From assembly GCF_004331265.1 (NCBI RefSeq), contig NZ_SJOO01000002.1, positions 496,001 through 560,000 on the forward strand: a stretch of DNA of 64,000 nt. Direction: 5' to 3'. The notes beneath the pieces are model-generated. The model was given only the letters and a program-made list of their open reading frames with translations, searched no databases and was not told where the DNA came from. The stretch is from Enterobacter wuhouensis. Lineage in GTDB: Bacteria; Pseudomonadota; Gammaproteobacteria; Enterobacterales; Enterobacteriaceae. Shown here in pieces: positions 44,664-54,375 of the stretch; within the stretch, counting starts at the first letter, position 1; the number at the start of each line of letters is the position of its first letter. A program made the position numbers and the translations under genes.

Positions 44664-45191
44664 TTACAGCTGGGTAGGCGGCGTAGGGACAGCCGGCTGG
44701 TTCGCTTGTGGCGCAACCGGGAGTGCCGTTTGCGTTACCGGCACCAGGTTCAGGTCGACTTTGGTTCCACCGTTGTTAACGGCTTCCTGCACGGTATCGG
44801 TGATAAAGACCAGCTTATCGTTGATCGTTACCGCCGCGCTCAGCAGGATACGCGCGTTTGGCTGCACGTCTGATGGGTTATACGGCAACACGAAGCTGAA
44901 CGGTGCCTGTTTACCCTCTGTACGCACCGCACGCTGCGCCAGAACCTTAGACGGCGCGTCCGCCAGCGAGGCGTCAGACAGGGTTACCGTTAATACCGCA
45001 TCCGGCGGTAAGGCAACTTTCTGCTTGATCCAGATAGTACCGGACACATTTGGCTGCTGAATGGACTGCTGTGAAAGTGTATTTATCCCGTTAGGATCTG
45101 CAGCGGGCACGGGCACCTGAGCGCTTTTACCGGCGCAAGCAGAGAGCGCTACCGCAATGGCTATACCACTTAGCATTGGCACGAGTTTCAT
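44664..45191 (-). CDS. ybaY: YbaY lipoprotein (YscW family)
   Basis: 175-residue lipoprotein. Signal peptide MKLVPMLSGIAIAVALSAC with lipobox LSAC and Cys19. The mature part carries the family core VSGTIWIKQKVALPPDAVLT and DAPSKVLAQRAVRTEGKQ, then a Pro/Ala/Gln-rich tail that differs from the E. coli protein (190). The related YscW/pilotin-like domain suggests an envelope role; no function is established. Divergent from tesB. Confidence 0.9.
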   Translation of the reverse strand: MKLVPMLSGIAIAVALSACAGKSAQVPVPAADPNGINTLSQQSIQQPNVSGTIWIKQKVALPPDAVLTVTLSDASLADAPSKVLAQRAVRTEGKQAPFSFVLPYNPSDVQPNARILLSAAVTINDKLVFITDTVQEAVNNGGTKVDLNLVPVTQTALPVAPQANQPAVPTPPTQL

Positions 45192-45394
45192 TGAAGTCTC
45201 CTTATCATCAATGCACCAGCGGGATCGATCCCATCCGATGTCGTTTCATTCACATAACGTAAACAAGTGTGGCACAAATCACTGATTAATGCCTAATTTC
45301 GAGCCGATATTCAGACTATTCTACCCATCGGACCACTTTCATTTCTGCGTTATACTCTGCGTATCTTTCGCCACGGCGTTTATTGAGGACGACT

Positions 45395-46255
45395 ATGAGT
45401 CAAGCACTGAACAATCTGCTGACATTACTGAATCTGGAAAAAATAGAGGAAGGACTCTATCGCGGGCAGAGCGAAGATTTAGGCTTACGCCAGGTTTTCG
45501 GCGGCCAGGTCGTAGGGCAAGCGCTGTACGCGGCCAAGGAAACCGTCCCGACAGACCGTCTGGTGCACTCCTTTCACAGCTATTTCTTACGCCCTGGCGA
45601 CAGTGCAAAGCCGATTGTGTACGACGTTGAGGTATTACGTGACGGCAACAGCTTTAGCGCCCGTCGCGTGGCGGCCGTTCAGAACGGCAAACCCATCTTT
45701 TACATGACCGCCTCGTTCCAGGCGCCAGAGCCGGGTTATGAGCATCAGAAAGAGATGCCACCCGCCCCGTCGCCGGACGATCTTCAGTCTGAGACTGACA
45801 TTGCCCGCGCGCTCGCGCATTTATTGCCGCCGCAGGTTAAAGAGAAGTTTCTCTGCGATAAGCCGCTGGAAATCCGCCCTGTCGAATTCCATAACCCGAT
45901 GAAAGGCCACACCGCTGAACCCAAGCGTCAGGTCTGGATGCGAGCCAACGGCACCGTGCCGGAAGATCTTCGCGTACATCAGTACCTGCTGGGCTACGCG
46001 TCTGATTTCAACTTCCTGCCGGTTGCGCTACAGCCGCACGGCGTTGGGTTCCTGGAGAAAGGGATGCAGGTCGCAACCATTGACCACTCCATGTGGTTCC
46101 ACCGTCCGTTTGATATGAATGAATGGCTGCTCTACAGCGTGGAGAGCACGTCAGCGTCGAGCGCTCGCGGGTTTGTGCGTGGGGAGTTTTATACGCAGGA
46201 TGGCGTGCTGGTGGCTTCTACAGTGCAGGAAGGGGTGATGCGTAATCGAGGGTGA
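45395..46255 (+). CDS. tesB: TesB, acyl-CoA thioesterase II
   Basis: 286-residue cytoplasmic thioesterase hydrolysing medium- and long-chain acyl-CoA. Double hot-dog fold; [20 protein letters not shown] is the first half and the second has [18 protein letters not shown] with the catalytic Asp. The start at 45395 (GAGGAC upstream) equals E. coli length. Confidence 0.96.
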   Translation: MSQALNNLLTLLNLEKIEEGLYRGQSEDLGLRQVFGGQVVGQALYAAKETVPTDRLVHSFHSYFLRPGDSAKPIVYDVEVLRDGNSFSARRVAAVQNGKPIFYMTASFQAPEPGYEHQKEMPPAPSPDDLQSETDIARALAHLLPPQVKEKFLCDKPLEIRPVEFHNPMKGHTAEPKRQVWMRANGTVPEDLRVHQYLLGYASDFNFLPVALQPHGVGFLEKGMQVATIDHSMWFHRPFDMNEWLLYSVESTSASSARGFVRGEFYTQDGVLVASTVQEGVMRNRG

Positions 46256-46272
46256 TCTTGTGCGGCCTGGTG

Positions 46273-46305
46273 CCCTCACCCTGGCCCTCTCCCACGGGGA
46301 GAGGG
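46273..46305. repeat. Half-element of CCCTCTCCC palindrome family, tesB/amtB
   Basis: CCCTCACCCTGG arm plus one inner unit CCCTCTCCC-AC-GGGGAGAGGG; the opposite arm is missing. It lies 17 bases after the tesB stop. Confidence 0.8.
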
Positions 46306-46316
46306 AATACACACTA

Positions 46317-46344
46317 AAATCGGCAACCTCTCGGTTGCCGATTT
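46317..46344. terminator. Bidirectional terminator tesB/amtB
   Basis: AAATCGGCAACC-TCTC-GGTTGCCGATTT, a perfect 12-bp stem between convergent tesB and amtB. Confidence 0.88.
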
Positions 46345-46352
46345 GCTGTCTA

Positions 46353-47639
46353 TTAGGCGTTATAGGCATTCTCGCCGTGGCTGTTCACATCCAGACCTTC
46401 GCGTTCCTGCTCTTCCGGTACGCGCAGCCCGACGGTCATGTCCGCCAGCTTGTAGCCGATGAAGGCGACAACCGCAGACCACACAACGGTGATGGCAATA
46501 CTTTCCAGCTGTACCAGCACCTGATGAACCATCGTCACGCCTTCTGCATACCCCACGCCGCCCAGAGATTTCGCGGCAAAGATACCGGTCATGATACAAC
46601 CGACGATGCCGCAAACGCCGTGGACGCCAAACACGTCGCATGGGTCGTCAACGCGCAGAATACGCTTCAGTGCGGTCACGCCCCACAGGCCGGCAAGACC
46701 CGCCACCAGACCCACCAGCAGCGCACCGCCGACGCCCACGTAACCACACGCAGGGGTAATACCGACCAGCCCAGCAATCGCGCCGGAACAGGCACCCAGC
46801 AGAGACGGCTTACCGCGCACGGCCCACTCGCCAAACACCCAGGAGAGGATCGCACCTGCCGTCGCGACAACGGTGTTCACGAAGGCCAGCGCGGCGATTT
46901 CGTTAGCCGAACTTGCAGACCCGGCGTTGAAGCCGAACCAGCCAAAGTAGAGGATAGCCGTACCGGTAAAGACCATCGGCAGGTTGTGCGGCTTAAACGC
47001 CTCTTTCCCAAAGCCCACGCGTTTGCCAATCAGGTACGCGCCCACCAGACCCGCAACCGCGGCGTTGATGTGGACAACGGTCCCGCCCGCAAAGTCCATC
47101 GCACCGTGAGACGCCAGCAGACCGCCGCCCCAGACCATGTGCGCAATCGGCACGTAGGAGAGCGTCAGCCAGACCACGACGAAAATCAGCACCGCAGAGA
47201 AACGAATACGCTCCGCCAGCGCGCCGACAATCAGGCCCACGGTTATACAGGCGAACGAGCCCTGGAACGCAACGTGGATATACTGATAGAAGGACCCCAT
47301 CAGCGCGGTCAGCTCAATATTCTTCAGCATCGCCCAGTTGAAGCTGCCGAAGAAGGCGTTACCTTCGCCGAAGGCCAGCGAGTAACCGTAAACCACCCAC
47401 AGCACGCACACCAGCGCGAACGTCACGGCAACCTGCGTTAGCATAGAGAGCACGTTTTTACCGCGGATCAGGCCGCCGTAAAACAGCGCAATGCCCGGAA
47501 TAGTCATGAACAGCACCAGCGCGGTGCAGATCATCATAAATGCGTTATCGGCTTTGTCTGCCACAGCAGGGGCAGCCATGGCCAGGCCCGGCAGCAGCGC
47601 CAGCGACCCCAGACCCGTTTTGATTGTTGCTATCTTCAT
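46353..47639 (-). CDS. amtB: AmtB, ammonium channel
   Basis: 428-residue inner-membrane trimeric ammonia channel. Signal peptide (to VMAAP-like LAMAAPAVADK), 11 hydrophobic segments, and the conserved pore motifs SFACITVGLIVGALAERIRFS and DFAGGTVVHINAA (twin-His pore first His) with DVFGVHGVCGIVG (second His). The start at 47639 equals E. coli length. Second gene of glnK-amtB; GlnK blocks the channel when nitrogen is plentiful. Confidence 0.97.
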   Translation of the reverse strand: MKIATIKTGLGSLALLPGLAMAAPAVADKADNAFMMICTALVLFMTIPGIALFYGGLIRGKNVLSMLTQVAVTFALVCVLWVVYGYSLAFGEGNAFFGSFNWAMLKNIELTALMGSFYQYIHVAFQGSFACITVGLIVGALAERIRFSAVLIFVVVWLTLSYVPIAHMVWGGGLLASHGAMDFAGGTVVHINAAVAGLVGAYLIGKRVGFGKEAFKPHNLPMVFTGTAILYFGWFGFNAGSASSANEIAALAFVNTVVATAGAILSWVFGEWAVRGKPSLLGACSGAIAGLVGITPACGYVGVGGALLVGLVAGLAGLWGVTALKRILRVDDPCDVFGVHGVCGIVGCIMTGIFAAKSLGGVGYAEGVTMVHQVLVQLESIAITVVWSAVVAFIGYKLADMTVGLRVPEEQEREGLDVNSHGENAYNA

Positions 47640-47674
47640 TTTCTCGATCCCTATCACTGTGTGCCAGGCGTTAT

Positions 47675-48013
47675 TTACAGTGCCGCTTCGTCGGATTCGC
47701 CGGTACGGATGCGAATGACGCGCTGCAGTTCAGCAACGAAAATTTTGCCGTCGCCAATTTTGCCGGTGTAGGCCGCTTTGCTGATGATGTCGATGACTTC
47801 ATCGAGCTGATCGTCCGCAATCGCGACATCAATTTTTACTTTTGGCAGGAAGTTAACGCTGTATTCCGCCCCGCGATAAAGCTCGGCATGCCCCTTCTGA
47901 CGACCAAAGCCTTTCACTTCGGTAACAGTCAGTCCCTGAATACCCATAGAGGACAGTGCTTCACGCACGTCTTCGAGTTTGAATGGTTTAATTACCACCG
48001 TAACCAGCTTCAT
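47675..48013 (-). CDS. glnK: GlnK, PII nitrogen signalling protein
   Basis: 112-residue PII protein. The T loop contains Tyr51 (LYRGAEYSVNFLPK), the uridylylation site, and the C-terminus VIRIRTGESDEAAL is typical. It binds AmtB and signals nitrogen status. A sigma-54 promoter and NtrC-like sites lie upstream. Confidence 0.97.
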   Translation of the reverse strand: MKLVTVVIKPFKLEDVREALSSMGIQGLTVTEVKGFGRQKGHAELYRGAEYSVNFLPKVKIDVAIADDQLDEVIDIISKAAYTGKIGDGKIFVAELQRVIRIRTGESDEAAL

Positions 48014-48067
48014 AGATCCCCTCCAGTCAGAATTCGGTAATGGCCGCAGCTAACACGAAAGGGATAC

Positions 48068-48083
48068 TGCAAGGGATGTGCCA
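48068..48083 (-). promoter_or_regulatory. Sigma-54 promoter of glnK-amtB
   Basis: The minus strand reads TGGCACATCCCTTGCA: GG at -24 and GC at -12 with correct spacing, about 55 bp upstream of glnK. Confidence 0.88.
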
Positions 48084-48156
48084 GAATTGAAAACAGAGGG
48101 AAAGCGCGGGGGAAGTCGCCTGATACGGCGCAAAGTAAACGACTGATGAAAAAAAA

Positions 48157-48235
48157 CGCACCATGACGGTGCAGGGTGCGTTTCAGTTTTGCACCAACAG
48201 CTTTGGCTGTTAGCGCGTTGCCTGCTTTTGGTGCA
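48157..48235. promoter_or_regulatory. NtrC-like sites upstream of glnK
   Basis: CGCACCA-TGA-CGGTGCA (48157-48173) matches the NtrC consensus TGCACCA-N3-TGGTGCA at 12 of 14 positions. Two further strong half-sites occur: TGCACCA (48190-48196) and TGGTGCA (48229-48235). They lie 75-165 bp upstream of the sigma-54 promoter. Confidence 0.75.
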
Positions 48236-50017
48236 TCAGGCGCTAAGCGACTCTTCTTCGCGCGCGCTGGCGGCCAGCTCTTCGCCCGCAAGCTGTAGTT
48301 GATACATCTGCCAGTAGCGCCCCTTCGCCTCCAGAAGCTCTCGGTGCGTACCGCGCTCTACGGCCTGCCCGCGGTGCAGCACCAGAATGGTATCCGCCTC
48401 GACAATCGTTGAAAGACGATGGGCAATGACCACCAGCGTCGTATGGTCACGCACGGCGGCCAGCGCCTGCTGGATAGCCTGCTCGGTGCCCGAATCGATA
48501 CTGGCCGTGGCTTCATCCAGAATTAGCACCTGCGGCGTTTCGATCAGCACGCGCGCCAGCGCCAGAAGCTGCTTTTGCCCAACGGAGAGGTTATTCCCCT
48601 GTTCACCCAGCTTCGTGTTGATCCCGTCGCTAAACCCGCGCGCCAGTTCTGCCAGCTGGACCTTTTCAAGCACGTCCCAGACCTGCTCATGGGTATAAGG
48701 CCGCCCCAGCGTCACGTTAGCGTAGAAGGTATCCGCCAGCACAACCGGGTCCTGCTGCACCATCGCGACGCCCTTACGCAACACGTTATGGCTGAGTGTC
48801 GCAAGCGAACGGCCGTCCAGGCGGATCTCGCCCTGAGTTAAGGGGTAATATCCCATAAGCAGGCTGGCCAGCGTACTTTTGCCACTGCCGGTATGCCCAA
48901 CCAGCGCGACAAAGCCGCGCGACGGAACGTCCAGGTTGATGTCCTTCAGCACCAGCTGGTCGTCGCGGTAGGCAAACGAGACATTATCAAAAGCAATTGC
49001 CCCGCTTTGCAGCGGGCGGTCGTCGTTGCCGTAGGTCTGACGCGGTCTGTCCATTAATTCAAATACGCGTTCGCCTGCCACCACGGCCTGCTGCAGCATG
49101 GATTGCTGGGTAGTGAGTTCAATCAGCGGTTCATTAAGACGCCCAAGATAGCTGATAAAGGCATACAGGACCCCGACCTCAATAGTGCCGCGCGTTGTCA
49201 GGCTAAACATCATCAGCAGGCCGCAGAGCACCAGCGCTGAGAAAAGACTCAGCAGCGGGCGCAGGAGGAAACCGTCCAGGCGCAGCGTCTGCATACGCGC
49301 CATATAGTGAGAACGGCTGGCCTCGCCCATCCGCTCGCCAAAGCGCGCCTGCTGGCGGAACTGCTGGATCACGCTCATGCCGTTAATCACTTCGTTGAAG
49401 CCATCGTTGATATCGGCGAGGTAGGCGCGCACGCGACGCACAATCGGCGTGCTGTAGCGTTGATAGATAACCATCACGATCAGCACCGCCGGGAAGATGG
49501 CGATCGCCACCAGCGCCATGCGCCAGTCGAGGCTAAACATCGCTACCAGCATCGCGCCTATGAGCGCCGCGCTGCGTAATACGGTAGCGACAACCGTGAC
49601 GTACAGATCGCGGATCACTTCGGTATCGTTGGTGACGCGAGAGATCACCTGCCCGACAGGCTGAGTATCGAACTCGCTGAGCGGCTGGCGCAGCGCCGCG
49701 TCCATGACGTCCGTACGCAGCTGCTGAACAACGCCCACGGCTGCACGGTTAAACAGCAGCGACTGGGCATAGTGCAGCCCCGCCGCCGTCAGCTGTAGTC
49801 CCACATAGGCCACGCCCAGCCCAGCCAACAGCCCCAGCGGCAGATAGCTTTTTGCGACCATGTTATCGATGAAATAGCTGATAAGCAGCGGGCCGCTAAC
49901 CTCCGCAACCGCCGCAATCCACAGCAAAAGCACGGCGATGGACAGCGGTTTACGCCACGGAGAGCCGTAGGCAAGCAGACGCTTCAGCGTCGGCCACATC
50001 GTTCCGAGCTTACGCAT
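48236..50017 (-). CDS. mdlB: MdlB, ABC-type multidrug-like half-transporter
   Basis: 593 residues from the ATG ending at 50017 ([19 protein letters not shown]). Six-helix ABC exporter membrane domain fused to a nucleotide-binding domain with Walker [13 protein letters not shown], signature LSVGQKQLL (V in place of the usual G) and Walker [12 protein letters not shown]. It overlaps mdlA by 8 bp, and the pair likely form a heterodimer. Substrate unknown. Upstream frame extension is inside mdlA and rejected. Confidence 0.94.
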   Translation of the reverse strand: MRKLGTMWPTLKRLLAYGSPWRKPLSIAVLLLWIAAVAEVSGPLLISYFIDNMVAKSYLPLGLLAGLGVAYVGLQLTAAGLHYAQSLLFNRAAVGVVQQLRTDVMDAALRQPLSEFDTQPVGQVISRVTNDTEVIRDLYVTVVATVLRSAALIGAMLVAMFSLDWRMALVAIAIFPAVLIVMVIYQRYSTPIVRRVRAYLADINDGFNEVINGMSVIQQFRQQARFGERMGEASRSHYMARMQTLRLDGFLLRPLLSLFSALVLCGLLMMFSLTTRGTIEVGVLYAFISYLGRLNEPLIELTTQQSMLQQAVVAGERVFELMDRPRQTYGNDDRPLQSGAIAFDNVSFAYRDDQLVLKDINLDVPSRGFVALVGHTGSGKSTLASLLMGYYPLTQGEIRLDGRSLATLSHNVLRKGVAMVQQDPVVLADTFYANVTLGRPYTHEQVWDVLEKVQLAELARGFSDGINTKLGEQGNNLSVGQKQLLALARVLIETPQVLILDEATASIDSGTEQAIQQALAAVRDHTTLVVIAHRLSTIVEADTILVLHRGQAVERGTHRELLEAKGRYWQMYQLQLAGEELAASAREEESLSA

Positions 50018-51764
50018 GGGTGACCTCCTCATCCAGCGCCGCCTCAAGCTGCTGATAGCGGTACATATCCCGGTACCAGCCAGCCTGCTCCGCCAGCCGA
50101 TCGTGCTGACCGCGCTGGGCAATGTGTCCGTGCTGCAGTACGAGGATCTCACTGGCCTCCGTCAATGCCGACAGGCGGTGAGCGCTGATGATGACCGTGC
50201 GCCCTTCGCCCCACTGGCGCAGGTTGTGCAATATTTGATGCTCGGTGCGGCCATCAACGGCGGAAAGCGCATCATCCAGAATCAGAATTTCAGCGTTCAG
50301 CAGCAGCGCGCGGGCAATAGAAATTCGCTGTTTTTGTCCGCCGGAGAGCATCACGCCGCGTTCGCCGACCTCCGTTTCATAGCCCTGCGGCAGGCGCAAA
50401 ATATCGTCATGAACGCTGGCTAAGCGCGCGACGTGTTCAATCTCGTCCTGCGTGGCGGCAGGGTGGCCGAGGGCAATATTGTTGGCGATGGTATCTGAGA
50501 ATAAGAACGGCGTCTGGCTGACGACCGCCAGGCGGCTGCGCCAGCCGTCCAGCTGCAGGCTCGTCAGGGGACGATCGTGGAAACGAATGTCGCCCTGCGT
50601 CACGTCAAAATGGCGCTGGAGCAGCGACAGAATGGTGCTTTTTCCCGATCCCGTTGGGCCACAGATGCCCAGCATCTGGCCGGGCTGCAGCGTAAAGCTC
50701 ACGTTTTCGATCACCGGATGTTCCGTCTGCGGATAGCTAAATGACCGGATATCAGCCTTCACCACCCCGCGTCCTTCGGGCACCGGCTCACTGCCGTCAT
50801 TCACGACCGGCGCTTCGGCCAGCATGGAGCGAATGCGGCTGTAGGCGGCGCTGCCGCGCTCGACAATGTTGAACATCCACGCCAGGGCCAGCATCGGCCA
50901 AATCATCAGCCCCAGATACATCGCAAAGCTGGTTAACTGACCGAGCGTCATCGAGCCCTGCACCACCATCCAGCTGCCACCGCCGATCGCCAGCATGTTT
51001 GCCATGCCGATGGCGATATAGATCGTCGGATCGAAGCGGGCATCAATACGCGCCACGCGCATATTTTTCGCCCCGGTATCGGCCGCATCGGCGGCAAACA
51101 GCGCGGACTGGCGATCCTCCAGACCAAAGGCTTTGATCATGCGGATGCTGGTCATGCTCTCCTGGGTGCGATCGTTGAGCGATGAAAACGCCGCCTGCGC
51201 CAGCTTGAAGCGCTCGTGCAGCTTTTCACCGTAGCGGTTGATCGCCAGCGCCATTATTGGCATCGGCAGCAGCGCCAGGAGGGTCAACTGCCAGCTGATC
51301 TGGGTCGACATGACGATCAGTACCGCGCAGCCCATCACCAGTGAATCCACCAGCGTCAGCACCCCTTCCCCGGCGGCAAAGACCACGCGGTCCACGTCGT
51401 TGGTGGCGCGGGCGATGAGATCCCCGGTGCGATGGCGAAGGTAAAACTCCGGATGCTGGCGGCTCAGCTGGCGATAAAAATCTTCGCGCAGCTCAACGGC
51501 CAGCTGATAGGACGCACCGAATAAGAGCACGCGCCAGACGTAGCGCAGCAGGTAGACAATCACCGCGGTCAGCACCAGCGTGCCAACCCACATCATCACC
51601 CGTGCGGTGGTGTAATGCTGTTCCGTAACGCCATCCACGACGTATCCCACCACTTTCGGCGGGATCAGCTGCAGAATGGCAATAATGATAAGCAGGCATA
51701 CGGCGCCGAGATAGCGTTGCCACTCCCGACGAAAGTACCAGCTTAATTGGGCAAATAATCGCAC
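50010..51764 (-). CDS. mdlA: MdlA, ABC-type multidrug-like half-transporter
   Basis: 584 residues. Membrane domain with about six helices ([20 protein letters not shown] start) and an ABC domain with Walker [12 protein letters not shown], canonical signature [10 protein letters not shown] and Walker [12 protein letters not shown] (Asp in place of the usual catalytic Glu). With MdlB, whose Walker B has Glu, it would make a heterodimer with one degenerate ATP site. 30 bp downstream of decR on the same strand. Confidence 0.94.
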   Translation of the reverse strand: MRLFAQLSWYFRREWQRYLGAVCLLIIIAILQLIPPKVVGYVVDGVTEQHYTTARVMMWVGTLVLTAVIVYLLRYVWRVLLFGASYQLAVELREDFYRQLSRQHPEFYLRHRTGDLIARATNDVDRVVFAAGEGVLTLVDSLVMGCAVLIVMSTQISWQLTLLALLPMPIMALAINRYGEKLHERFKLAQAAFSSLNDRTQESMTSIRMIKAFGLEDRQSALFAADAADTGAKNMRVARIDARFDPTIYIAIGMANMLAIGGGSWMVVQGSMTLGQLTSFAMYLGLMIWPMLALAWMFNIVERGSAAYSRIRSMLAEAPVVNDGSEPVPEGRGVVKADIRSFSYPQTEHPVIENVSFTLQPGQMLGICGPTGSGKSTILSLLQRHFDVTQGDIRFHDRPLTSLQLDGWRSRLAVVSQTPFLFSDTIANNIALGHPAATQDEIEHVARLASVHDDILRLPQGYETEVGERGVMLSGGQKQRISIARALLLNAEILILDDALSAVDGRTEHQILHNLRQWGEGRTVIISAHRLSALTEASEILVLQHGHIAQRGQHDRLAEQAGWYRDMYRYQQLEAALDEEVTHA

Positions 51765-51794
51765 GAAGTTTGTTCCTGAAGGTATTTGACGACG

Positions 51795-52253
51795 TTATTC
51801 AATGGGTAGCGCGGTGGTGTATTTAATCTGTTCCATCGCAAAGCTCGAGGTGACGTCCGACAGGCCCGGTACGCTGTTGACGAGCCGCTTGTAAAAATCA
51901 TCGTAACGCTTCATGTCAGCGACCTGAACGCGCATCAGGTAGTCATACTCTCCGGCCATACGCCAGAAACCCAGAACCTCCGGCATGTCCGAAACCTGCG
52001 TCACGAACCGGCAATACCAGTCGCTGCTGTGATGCTGCGTTTTTATCAGAACAAAGGCGGTCAGTCCAAGCCCCAGTTTTTCGGGATCTAACAACGCGAC
52101 GCGCCCCAGCAGAATGCCGTCATCTTCCAGTTTCTTGAGGCGTTTCCAGCACGGTGTGGTGGTCAGATTAACGGCATCTGCCAACGCCTGCAAAGAGAGG
52201 GTGCAGTCGCTTTGCAGCAATGAAAGCAGCTTGCGGTCAATTTTATCTAGCAT
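51795..52253 (-). CDS. decR: DecR (YbaO), Lrp/AsnC-family cysteine-responsive regulator
   Basis: 152 residues from the ATG ending at 52253 ([14 protein letters not shown]); a GTG two codons upstream is possible but gives two extra residues. Lrp/AsnC helix-turn-helix ([26 protein letters not shown]) and RAM ligand domain. In E. coli DecR activates cysteine detoxification genes. Here it is divergent from a cysteine-desulfhydrase-like gene, a likely target. Confidence 0.92.
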   Translation of the reverse strand: MLDKIDRKLLSLLQSDCTLSLQALADAVNLTTTPCWKRLKKLEDDGILLGRVALLDPEKLGLGLTAFVLIKTQHHSSDWYCRFVTQVSDMPEVLGFWRMAGEYDYLMRVQVADMKRYDDFYKRLVNSVPGLSDVTSSFAMEQIKYTTALPIE

Positions 52254-52265
52254 ACCCACCTCACA

Positions 52266-52280
52266 GAGAAAATTTTTCTC
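52266..52280. promoter_or_regulatory. Candidate DecR/Lrp-type site
   Basis: AT-rich near-palindrome GAGAAAATTTTTCTC just upstream of decR in the divergent gap; position and base composition suit an Lrp-family box. Inference. Confidence 0.4.
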
Positions 52281-52368
52281 CCTTCATTCTATTTTAAAGG
52301 CAAGATAGCAACAATTTTTTCTGTGCTTTTCGCTATGCTGGGCACAAAATGACAAATGGATACATACG

Positions 52369-53415
52369 ATGAATAGCACCTGGGTTAAACATGCCATCAG
52401 CGAAATCAATGCCGACTACCAGCGCTCGGCAGACACCCATTTAATCCGCCTGACGTTGCCCGGGTTTGCGGGCATTCAGCTGTACCTGAAGGATGAAAGC
52501 ACTCATCCAACCGGCAGCCTGAAGCATCGTCTGGCGCGCTCGCTATTCCTGTACGGTTTATGTAACGGCTGGATTAAAGAAGGCACCACCATCATTGAGT
52601 CCTCATCCGGTTCAACGGCGGTGTCAGAAGCCTACTTTGCCCGCCTGCTTGGCCTGCCGTTCATCGCCGTGATGCCCTCCTGCACCGCAAAACGCAAAAT
52701 CGAACAGATCGAATTTTACGGCGGACGCTGCCACTTTGTTGAAAGCGCCTGCGAAATCTACGCCGCCTCTGAAATGCTGGCGCGCGAGCTGAACGGCCAC
52801 TATATGGACCAGTTCACCTTCGCGGAACGCGCCACCGACTGGCGCGGCAATAACAACATTGCCGACAGTATTTTCCGCCAGATGACCCACGAGCCGCACC
52901 CGGTGCCCGCGTATGTTGTGATGAGTGCAGGTACGGGCGGCACGTCGGCCACTATCGGGCGCTATATCCGCTGTCAGGGCTATGATACCCAGCTGATGGT
53001 GGTTGACCCGCAGAACTCCGTGTTCCTCGACTACTGGCAAAGCCGTGATGCCGCCCTGCGCAGCCCCGTGGGTAGCAAAATCGAAGGCATCGGCCGTCCG
53101 CGCGTGGAGCCGTCGTTCATTCCTGACGTGGTCGATGAAATGCTGCGCGTGCCGGACGCAGCCAGCGTGGCCACCGCGCACTGGCTGGAGACGCAGCTTG
53201 GCCGCAAGGTGGGCGCCTCGACGGGCACCAACATGTGGGGCGCACTGCAGCTTGCCGCCCGCATGCGCGAAGAGGGCCGCACCGGTTCCATCGTCACGCT
53301 GCTGTGCGACAGCGGCGAGCGCTACCTCGACACCTATTACAATGCGGAGTGGGTGCAGGCGAATATCGGCGACATCGCGCCGTGGAAAGCGCAGATTGTC
53401 GAGCTGGTGAAATAA
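52369..53415 (+). CDS. PLP-dependent cysteine synthase-fold enzyme, probable cysteine desulfhydrase
   Basis: 348-residue fold-type II PLP enzyme. The Schiff-base Lys52 lies in [17 protein letters not shown] and the phosphate-binding loop is [14 protein letters not shown]; the substrate loop [15 protein letters not shown] is present. Resembles cysteine synthase but is longer and lacks a CBS domain. Divergence from decR suggests cysteine degradation to H2S, pyruvate and ammonia; a comparable pair in Pantoea is known to me as ccdR-ccdA. Absent from this place in E. coli K-12. Activity is inferred. Confidence 0.82.
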   Translation: MNSTWVKHAISEINADYQRSADTHLIRLTLPGFAGIQLYLKDESTHPTGSLKHRLARSLFLYGLCNGWIKEGTTIIESSSGSTAVSEAYFARLLGLPFIAVMPSCTAKRKIEQIEFYGGRCHFVESACEIYAASEMLARELNGHYMDQFTFAERATDWRGNNNIADSIFRQMTHEPHPVPAYVVMSAGTGGTSATIGRYIRCQGYDTQLMVVDPQNSVFLDYWQSRDAALRSPVGSKIEGIGRPRVEPSFIPDVVDEMLRVPDAASVATAHWLETQLGRKVGASTGTNMWGALQLAARMREEGRTGSIVTLLCDSGERYLDTYYNAEWVQANIGDIAPWKAQIVELVK

Positions 53416-53418
53416 AAA

Positions 53419-53440
53419 AAGCCAGGCCGAAGCCTGGCTT
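53419..53440 (-). terminator. cof terminator (shared hairpin)
   Basis: AAGCCAGGC-CGAA-GCCTGGCTT with a T tract on the minus strand (A run 53414-53420), directly downstream of cof. On the plus strand it follows the PLP enzyme gene but without T residues. Confidence 0.9.
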
Positions 53441-53455
53441 GCTGGAAGGGTCTCA

Positions 53456-54274
53456 CTATTCGGGGGAATACGGGAGGTTGTTTTTGTCCAGCCAATGCGT
53501 CAAAAAATGGGACACCGCTTCGTTACGGCAGTGGCCAATAACCGGCAGGTGAGGAAGCTCTGCAATCAGCTGCGGCATCGCATTCCCCATTATCAGACCG
53601 CGACCCACGCTGCCCAGCATCTCGCGGTCGTTCATGGCGTCGCCAAACGCCATACAGTCCTGCATCGTTAAGCCCAGGTGGTCGCTCAGGACCGCCAGGG
53701 CAGATCCTTTGTTACAGCCGACCGGCAGCACTTCCAGACAATCTACCGCCGAGAAGGTCAGGTGCGCCCGGTCGCCCAGCGCCTCATTGAGCTGAATGCG
53801 CAGGCGGCAGAGATCGTCATGATCGCCACAGAAGCAGATCTTAGTCACCGCGTGGGCGGGGATCCGCCGCAGATCGATAAGCTGATATTTAAAGCCGCTG
53901 TATACGTGCGCGTGCAGCAAATCGGGAATTTCACGACCGGTAAACCAGCCTTCGTCATTGAACACGTGAATGCTGGCCTGCGTGTCCCAGGTGCTGTGCA
54001 GCACGATATCCGCCACTTCCGGGTTAAGATCCTGACGATGCAGCACATCGCCTTCAACGGAGTGTATCCGCGTGCCGTTTCCTGTGATCAAAAACGCATC
54101 AAGTGAAAATGCCCCTAATAGATGGCGCATCTCCAGCACGTGGCGACCGGTGGCAAACGTCAGGGTCACATCGCGTTCATGCAGGCGCTTCAGCGTGCTC
54201 AGGGTATTCTCCCCTAAACGGTGATCCGGCATTAACAGCGTGCCGTCCATATCAAATGCAGCGAGCCTGGCCAT
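53456..54274 (-). CDS. cof: Cof, HAD-superfamily phosphatase
   Basis: 272-residue HAD hydrolase. Motif I is FDMDGTLL, motif [10 protein letters not shown], and motif [13 protein letters not shown]; a large C2 cap lies between. E. coli Cof (HMP-PP phosphatase) hydrolyses the thiamine precursor HMP-pyrophosphate and PLP. Length is identical. Divergent from ybaE. Confidence 0.95.
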   Translation of the reverse strand: MARLAAFDMDGTLLMPDHRLGENTLSTLKRLHERDVTLTFATGRHVLEMRHLLGAFSLDAFLITGNGTRIHSVEGDVLHRQDLNPEVADIVLHSTWDTQASIHVFNDEGWFTGREIPDLLHAHVYSGFKYQLIDLRRIPAHAVTKICFCGDHDDLCRLRIQLNEALGDRAHLTFSAVDCLEVLPVGCNKGSALAVLSDHLGLTMQDCMAFGDAMNDREMLGSVGRGLIMGNAMPQLIAELPHLPVIGHCRNEAVSHFLTHWLDKNNLPYSPE

Positions 54275-54375
54275 GATTACTCCCGAAATGTGATGCGATT
54301 AACTTGTGCATCAGTATTGCGTGAGATATACGGAAGTAATAGTGAATAGATGATAATAATTGTTCCGGGTTTATC

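Noticed and set aside
44347..45060. 237-codon plus-strand frame spanning atl and ybaY
   Set aside because: It overlaps atl in another frame and ybaY antisense, and has no family resemblance.
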